NCBI GenBank assembly: GCA_900319705.1
Contig: ONPL01000006.1
Span: forward strand, 1 to 42,283
Direction: 5' to 3'
Source: an uncultured Pseudomonadota bacterium
GTDB taxonomy: Bacteria; Pseudomonadota; Gammaproteobacteria; Enterobacterales; Succinivibrionaceae
Length of the DNA stretch: 42,283 bases
The position numbers were made by a program, and so were the translations under genes. The notes below the pieces were generated by a model that had not been told where the DNA came from, searched no databases, and worked only from the letters and a program-made list of their open reading frames with translations. Positions within the stretch are counted from its first letter, which is position 1, and the number at the start of each line of letters is the position of its first letter. This document shows, piece after piece, positions 37,935 to 42,283 of this stretch.

Positions 37935-38743
37935 TTGTTCATACTTCTAATTACTTTAATCAACTCTTTTGTATCAGGCATAATTTTACGCCAAAAGTTA
38001 AAACTTTCCGCAGCTTGTTCAATTAACATACCTAACCCATCATATGCAACAGCTCCAAGAGCATCAGCATGTTCCATAAACACGGTAGGTTTAGTGCTAT
38101 ACATGAGATCATATGCAACGGTTCCACGATTAAAAACAGAATCAGGAACTCCTGGAAGTTCTCCTTTTAACGAACCGGAGGTTGCATTGATAACAATATC
38201 AAACACTCCATGGACACAGTCTATGGTATCCGCCGATACGTTTCCCCATCTCGCAAAATGTTTGGAAAGTAACACCGATTTTGAACTAGTTCTATTCGTA
38301 ATAACTAATTTTCGCGGAGACTGTTCAAGCAAAGAACCGATAATTCCTTTGGCGGCACCGCCTGCTCCAATCACCAATATATCGCGATCTTTTATGACAA
38401 CATTCTGATTATCCATGAGATCTTTTACAATTCCTGCACCATCTGTATTATCGCCATAAATTATGCCATCGCACATCATCAACGTATTCACGGATTGAGC
38501 TAGTTCAGCTCTCGGTGTTAGCTTATCGCACATATCATATGCTTGTTCCTTAAACGGGACTGTTACATTACAACCACACAGTCCGTCTTTAAACAAGCCC
38601 ACCACAGTTTCTTTGAATTTATCTAATTCAATTAACTGTCTGCCGTATTCTAAATTCTGAGATGTGTTTTTTGCAAAGTAATTATGAATAAACGGCGATA
38701 AACTATGCTCTATTGGATTTCCAACTACGCAATAATGATCCAT
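37931..38743 (-). CDS. aroE: Shikimate dehydrogenase
   Basis: AroE reduces 3-dehydroshikimate to shikimate with NADPH in aromatic amino acid synthesis. The 270-residue product has the substrate-binding HSLSPFIHNYFA, the catalytic lysine in CNVTVPFKEQAY and the conserved aspartate in GDNTDGAG. The nucleotide-binding VIGAGGAAKGI and NRTSSKS are also present. It is 1 nt after tsaC and overlaps rsmJ. The tsaC-aroE pairing is common in gammaproteobacteria. Confidence 0.97.
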   Translation of the reverse strand: MDHYCVVGNPIEHSLSPFIHNYFAKNTSQNLEYGRQLIELDKFKETVVGLFKDGLCGCNVTVPFKEQAYDMCDKLTPRAELAQSVNTLMMCDGIIYGDNTDGAGIVKDLMDNQNVVIKDRDILVIGAGGAAKGIIGSLLEQSPRKLVITNRTSSKSVLLSKHFARWGNVSADTIDCVHGVFDIVINATSGSLKGELPGVPDSVFNRGTVAYDLMYSTKPTVFMEHADALGAVAYDGLGMLIEQAAESFNFWRKIMPDTKELIKVIRSMNK

Positions 38744-38744
38744 T

Positions 38745-39308
38745 TCAATTCCTTAAGATTTTTTTTGTTTTTAAATCCACTATTGTTGATGGTTTATCGT
38801 AACCAAGAGTAGTACCACAAACCACATAATCAACGAAGTTTCCCATTCGTCTGACAGTTTCTTCGTAAGTACGGCATGGTTCCTCACTACTCAGATTTGC
38901 ACTGGTTGAAATAAGCGGCTCATTTTCCATTTCACACAATTTTTTTACCAACGGATGACTAGTCACCCTGACTGCCACCGTAGGGTGGTTACCCCTAATA
39001 TAAAACGAGAGCTCAGGCTTGGCCGGCAGAATAAATGTATAAGGTCCAGGCCAAAACTTGTTCATATACAGCCAATCGTCGTTGGAAATCTCATCAAAGT
39101 TCACATATTTACGAAACAACTCTGAATTATGGCTTATTAAGATCATTCCCTTGTTTACGTTTCTTTTCTTGATTTCGATTACTTTCTTGAGTGCACTGTC
39201 GCAATTAGGTAGGCAACCGATACCAAAAACAGCTTCTGTGGGATACGCAATCACATCACCATTCCTTATATATGATGATGCGATTTGAAGATTGAAATAA
39301 CAAGTCAT
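38745..39308 (-). CDS. tsaC: Threonylcarbamoyl-AMP synthase TsaC
   Basis: TsaC makes threonylcarbamoyl-AMP for the t6A37 modification of ANN-reading tRNAs. The 187-residue product is the short YrdC-type form, without the Sua5 C-terminal domain. Family motifs are VIAYPTEAVFGIGCLP, the KKRNVNKGMILI lysine/arginine stretch, FWPGPYTFILPA, VAVRVTSHP and ISTSANLSSEEPC. It lies 3 nt after purE and 1 nt before aroE. Confidence 0.96.
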   Translation of the reverse strand: MTCYFNLQIASSYIRNGDVIAYPTEAVFGIGCLPNCDSALKKVIEIKKRNVNKGMILISHNSELFRKYVNFDEISNDDWLYMNKFWPGPYTFILPAKPELSFYIRGNHPTVAVRVTSHPLVKKLCEMENEPLISTSANLSSEEPCRTYEETVRRMGNFVDYVVCGTTLGYDKPSTIVDLKTKKILRN

Positions 39309-39311
39309 ACA

Positions 39312-39821
39312 CTAGTCGCGGAACTTTGCAAGTTTTTCCTGAAGTTTATGATCTTTTTCAGCAACTTTAGTAGCATTGTCAGCTCTTTCCTTTACGATCT
39401 TTTCTTTCAGAATGCTGTCGTTCAGTGCTAAAATTTGCGATGCGAAATAAGCTGCATTTTTAGCACCTGCTTTTCCAATAGCCATGGTTGCAACAGGAAT
39501 ACCACCAGGCATCTGAACTGTCGACAACAATGCGTCAACTCCGTTTAATGGTCCACAATTAATCGGAACTCCAATAACAGGACAATTGGTATTGGCAGCA
39601 ACAGCACCGGCCAAATGTGCAGCAAGTCCTGCAGCACAAATATATACCGCACAGCCGCGTTTTTCTGCATCCTTTACATATTCAACTGTTTGCAGTGGAG
39701 TACGATGAGCAGAAGTTACCTTAACTTCAAAAGCAATACCGAACCCTTTCAAAACTTCAAAAGCAGGCTCCATAGTATCGTAATCAGAATCAGAGCCCAT
39801 TAAAATTGCAACAAAAGCCAT
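39312..39821 (-). CDS. purE: N5-carboxyaminoimidazole ribonucleotide mutase
   Basis: PurE (class I) converts N5-CAIR to CAIR in purine synthesis. The ATG at 39821 has a GAGGTG ribosome site and gives 169 residues, the same as E. coli; the frame open to 39872 adds 17 residues with no counterpart. Motifs are ILMGSDSDYDTME, VTSAHRTP, AAGLAAHLAGAVAANTNCPVIGVP and MPGGIPVATMAIGKAGAKNAA. purK, its usual partner, is not next to it. It begins the purE-tsaC-aroE-rsmJ operon and has a clear promoter. No PurR-type operator was recognised. Confidence 0.97.
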   Translation of the reverse strand: MAFVAILMGSDSDYDTMEPAFEVLKGFGIAFEVKVTSAHRTPLQTVEYVKDAEKRGCAVYICAAGLAAHLAGAVAANTNCPVIGVPINCGPLNGVDALLSTVQMPGGIPVATMAIGKAGAKNAAYFASQILALNDSILKEKIVKERADNATKVAEKDHKLQEKLAKFRD

Positions 39822-39861
39822 GATAATCACCTCAATTAATTTACCAAAACAACTTTGCTGA

Positions 39862-39890
39862 ATTATACACAATATTTCCTATTCTTTTAA
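39862..39890 (-). promoter_or_regulatory. Sigma-70 promoter of purE operon
   Basis: On the minus strand TTAAAA (39885-39890), a 17-nt spacer and a perfect TATAAT (39862-39867) lie about 40 nt before the purE ATG. Confidence 0.7.
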
Positions 39891-39945
39891 CACAAATGGC
39901 CAAGAAGTAGCGGGCCATGCAGGTTGCAGTGGTATTACCTTGTTT

Positions 39946-40515
39946 TTAACTCTGTTCAGCAGAATATGGATATTTTTCCTTACATTTTGCAGAAGGACAC
40001 TGCAGATACCTTCCCATTTTATTTACTCTTACTAGTAAAATCGGGTAACCGCATTTCTCACATACTTTGGAAATTGGCTTATAACTTACTTTATACTGAC
40101 AATCATGGTAATTACTGCAAGAATAAAACGATTTGCCATATTTGTTTGCATGTTGCCGCAACACTCCTTTACGACAGGATGGACACAACACAGTATCAGA
40201 ACTTGAATCCGATACTGTATACTTGCACTCGGGATAATTTAAACATCCTATAAACAACCCATACTTTGATTTTTTAACAGCAAGTTCACCTCCGCAAATA
40301 GGACAAACCTTACCTTTTATCGTTTTCAGGATTTTAACTCCATGGATATTTATATTTTCAAGATAATTGCAAACGGGATAATTGGAACACCCAAGAATAT
40401 GTCCGTTTTTAGTATTTCTTACAATCAGCGGCGCTCCACACTTCGGACAATTCCTTTGATTATCAACAACATCATCTAGCTCAGAGACAGAAACCGAAGT
40501 ATATTTTTCTTCCAT
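39946..40515 (-). CDS. Topoisomerase I-type zinc-ribbon protein (YrdD-like)
   Basis: The 189-residue product is a chain of four zinc ribbons like those at the C terminus of topoisomerase I: CPKC...C(X5)C, CPIC...C(X5)C, CPSC...C(X5)C and CEKC...C(X5)C. The first ribbon follows a 20-residue acidic leader. There is no topoisomerase catalytic domain. E. coli YrdD is a similar stand-alone protein encoded next to tsaC and aroE, as here. It probably binds single-stranded DNA or RNA, but no role is established. A terminator lies just upstream (40552-40580) and only 37 nt remain before the ATG, so its promoter is unclear. Confidence 0.87.
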   Translation of the reverse strand: MEEKYTSVSVSELDDVVDNQRNCPKCGAPLIVRNTKNGHILGCSNYPVCNYLENINIHGVKILKTIKGKVCPICGGELAVKKSKYGLFIGCLNYPECKYTVSDSSSDTVLCPSCRKGVLRQHANKYGKSFYSCSNYHDCQYKVSYKPISKVCEKCGYPILLVRVNKMGRYLQCPSAKCKEKYPYSAEQS

Positions 40516-40551
40516 CGGTACACCAATATAACATTACGTTTTCTAAAATAC

Positions 40552-40580
40552 AAAAAAGCCAAACTCACTACAAGTTTGGC
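40552..40580 (-). terminator. Rho-independent terminator after the LysM gene
   Basis: On the minus strand GCCAAACT-TGTAGTG-AGTTTGGC forms a perfect 8-bp stem followed at once by six T. It begins 28 nt after the LysM gene stop. Confidence 0.88.
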
Positions 40581-40607
40581 CAATTATACTAAAATAACGA
40601 AATCAAA

Positions 40608-41684
40608 CTAATCTCTTGGGGAGATAAGTTTAGATCCATTAGGAATAAAGTCTGTTGCATCAAGCACAATACCAAGTGACAACTTGTCATATGCTTTGAA
40701 TACCATTACATGTCCAACTGTTGTTGATGGCAGATTGCTGTACTGAGACATTGCAGAAACCAATCTATCCTTTGCAGAACCTAAATCAACATAACTTACA
40801 GAATCAGCACTCGCGCCAGAGATCTTAACACCTTCTTTGTATATCTCAAAAACATCACCGTTTGATACACCAGTAGCTGTTCCTTTATTGATAACCACAA
40901 CCTGATTCTTGCCCACATATCTAGTATCGATAACGTTCTCCAAGATATAAGCCTCAGGAACTGTGGCTGGCTTAGGATAATAATATGCATCATATCCATC
41001 TACAGATGCCAAAGGAATTACTCTCTCACCCTGCTTAACTTCTTTTACAGTCTTAACCAAAGTAACCGGGGTTGCACCCTCTCTCTGAGCATCAGCAACA
41101 CCAACTCCTGACAATGCCGCTCTGTAACCAAGAACTTCTCCTGTTATAGGATCCTTATATTTCTTAGGAGAAGAGTAAATACCATACTGTTCACCCTCCT
41201 GCAGATTTCCCTTCACATATACGACGGAAACATCAACCATTGCTTTATTGTTGCTATTATCACCCAATACGTAAGGAAGAGAGTCAACGCTTTCTGCATT
41301 AGGGAAAATATAATCTGATACCAAGAACGGCTTGATAGACTCGATATCAATTGACTTCACAGCATCCTGAGCACCTGACGTTCTTATGCCAGGAGATAAT
41401 TTCTTCACTCCCGTTACTAAACGTGGTTGTCCATCAATGTAAACCAAATTAAGTACATCACCAGGATAAATCCAATGAGGGTCCTTAACTTGCGGGTTCA
41501 CCTGCCAAATCTTTGGCCAATACCAAGGCTTCTGCAAGAAAACTCCAGAAATATCCCATAAAGTATCACCTTTTTTTACAGTGTATGTATCAGGATGTCC
41601 TTCTTTTAAGGCTAAATTATCAGCACATGCGAATGTAGCCATTAACATACCAGCTAAAAAAGCAGTTAATTTTTGTTTAATCAT
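40608..41684 (-). CDS. Secreted LysM-domain protein
   Basis: The ATG at 41684 follows an AGGGAC ribosome site and gives 358 residues; the frame open to 41735 adds 17 residues before the signal peptide. The signal peptide is MIKQKLTAFLAGMLMATFACA. A LysM peptidoglycan-binding domain follows (DTYTVKKGDTLWDISGVFLQKPWYWPKIWQVNP, then IYPGDVLNLV). The remaining 280 residues have no catalytic motif I recognise. A similar LysM protein precedes dprA in many gammaproteobacteria. The yrdD, tsaC and aroE genes next door belong to that same neighbourhood, although no dprA is seen here. It is probably periplasmic and bound to cell wall. It ends in a strong terminator and is transcribed alone. Confidence 0.9.
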   Translation of the reverse strand: MIKQKLTAFLAGMLMATFACADNLALKEGHPDTYTVKKGDTLWDISGVFLQKPWYWPKIWQVNPQVKDPHWIYPGDVLNLVYIDGQPRLVTGVKKLSPGIRTSGAQDAVKSIDIESIKPFLVSDYIFPNAESVDSLPYVLGDNSNNKAMVDVSVVYVKGNLQEGEQYGIYSSPKKYKDPITGEVLGYRAALSGVGVADAQREGATPVTLVKTVKEVKQGERVIPLASVDGYDAYYYPKPATVPEAYILENVIDTRYVGKNQVVVINKGTATGVSNGDVFEIYKEGVKISGASADSVSYVDLGSAKDRLVSAMSQYSNLPSTTVGHVMVFKAYDKLSLGIVLDATDFIPNGSKLISPRD

Positions 41685-42058
41685 AATCGTCCCTGTCCGT
41701 GACTGCGATATCAATTTTTCCGTAAACCTTGCCATCTACTCTCTTTAGTACGAGCCTACTAGAAAAAGTAAACTTCTACTGCCGCAATGTCTGAAATCTA
41801 ATAATAAGTATCATCAAACATTGCCTTAATTTAATAATAGTATGACTAATAATAATTAAAATTAGCACAATCGCTAGAATAGAACCATAAAGCATGTTCG
41901 TCAATATTGACTTTGCTCTTTTAAGTCACCGATCACACTTATTGAACACAAACAACAATAAAATCGACTGTTTTTTATTCGGCCCTAAAAACATTCCTAT
42001 CAAACATTACCATCACTATACATCTTGAAGTAGAATAACACCTGTTAAATTTCGCTAT

Positions 42059-42087
42059 TTAATATTTGTACTCACTTGAAATATAAT
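42059..42087 (+). promoter_or_regulatory. Candidate promoter for a gene beyond the right edge
   Basis: On the plus strand TTAATA (42059-42064), a 17-nt spacer and a perfect TATAAT (42082-42087) are followed by nearly 200 nt without a gene. It points out of the window. Confidence 0.5.
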
Positions 42088-42132
42088 CTTAACCATTCCT
42101 TCAGTCGAAAACATTAATCATTAGTAAACGAT

Positions 42133-42159
42133 CCATAATAACCTTTAAGGTAATTATGG
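42133..42159. repeat. 27-nt near-perfect palindrome
   Basis: Arms CCATAATAACCTT and AAGGTAATTATGG around a single T match at 12 of 13 positions. On the plus strand it is followed by CTTTTGCTT, so it could be a weak terminator or attenuator. It could equally be an operator for the promoter just upstream. Confidence 0.5.
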
Positions 42160-42216
42160 CTTTTGCTTAGTCTAAGTGATTTCGCTGAAAAGTGAAAGAA
42201 CTACGTTATGAGAGAA

Positions 42217-42238
42217 TGAATTTATGCAAATAAATTCA
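42217..42238. repeat. Inverted repeat with 9-bp perfect arms
   Basis: TGAATTTAT-GCAA-ATAAATTCA is a perfect 9-bp stem with a 4-nt loop, 58 nt after the previous palindrome. No T-run follows. Being AT-rich it may be chance, but it lies in the same leader. Confidence 0.4.
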
Positions 42239-42283
42239 AATAGTTACCTTCGGATGTTCATCTAGTCTGAAGCTCTAAGGTGT

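Larger units (their letters stand above)
41685..42283. other. Right-edge intergenic region, 599 nt, no gene seen
   Basis: No coding frame is supported. The left part must contain the promoter of the LysM gene (minus), for which no clear box pair was found. The right part has a plus-strand promoter candidate (42059-42087) and two inverted repeats (42133-42159 and 42217-42238), which would lie in the leader of a gene beginning beyond the window. Confidence 0.5.

Noticed and set aside
41905..41930. boxA-like TTGCTCTTTTAAG suggesting an rRNA operon leader
   Set aside because: The match is partial, and no boxB, boxC or rRNA sequence follows within the window.

Overview
The window is an AT-rich stretch of gammaproteobacterial chromosome. 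The evidence is the gene families and gene order: a lpt-rpoN-hpf-ptsN-rapZ cluster running divergently from mlaFEDCB-murA, and ftsYEX with rpoH close by. RsmJ, a short Hpf and a BirA with a repressor domain point the same way. Low GC, tightly packed genes and the unusual joining of clusters that lie apart in E. coli fit a host-associated anaerobe of the Succinivibrionaceae (Aeromonadales). That placement is inference, because no rRNA is visible.

Layout. 1-3410 (minus): the str operon, promoter > rpsL > rpsG > fusA > tuf, with tuf cut by the window edge and a recognisable S7 autoregulation site. 3491-10969 (minus): kdsD > kdsC > lptC > lptA > [630-nt gap] > lptB > rpoN > hpf > ptsN > rapZ, covering Kdo synthesis, LPS export, sigma-54 and the nitrogen PTS branch. 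11253-17525 (plus): mlaF > E > D > C > B > murA > murB > birA, covering outer-membrane lipid asymmetry, the first peptidoglycan steps and biotin control. 17569-22562 (minus): a DUF2750 gene, uvrA and rpoH. 22868-30394 (minus): an accessory five-gene operon. 30452-37010 (minus): ftsX, ftsE, ftsY, rsmD and a 1060-residue Sel1-repeat protein, in transcription order Sel1 > rsmD > ftsY > ftsE > ftsX. 37185-41684 (minus): LysM protein, a four-zinc-ribbon protein, and purE > tsaC > aroE > rsmJ.

The most interesting part is 22868-30394. It sits exactly where ftsX and rpoH are neighbours in many relatives. In transcription order it encodes an ECF sigma factor, an HlyD-like adaptor, an ABC exporter with an intact C39 leader peptidase, a second ABC exporter subunit with a 310-residue N-terminal region, and a membrane-anchored periplasmic binding protein of the LivK type. 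The adaptor and the two ABC proteins resemble the NHLM/NHLP peptide-export trio (TIGR03794, TIGR03796, TIGR03797). No precursor peptide, modifying enzyme, TolC or anti-sigma factor is visible. It therefore looks like an orphan peptide-export system joined to its own sigma factor and a solute sensor or receptor, a combination I do not recognise as a described system.

Most of the rest is conserved housekeeping. Unexplained stretches are the lptA-lptB gap (7653-8282), the rpoH-uvrA gap (21190-21701) and the right edge (41685-42283); each contains inverted repeats but no convincing gene.
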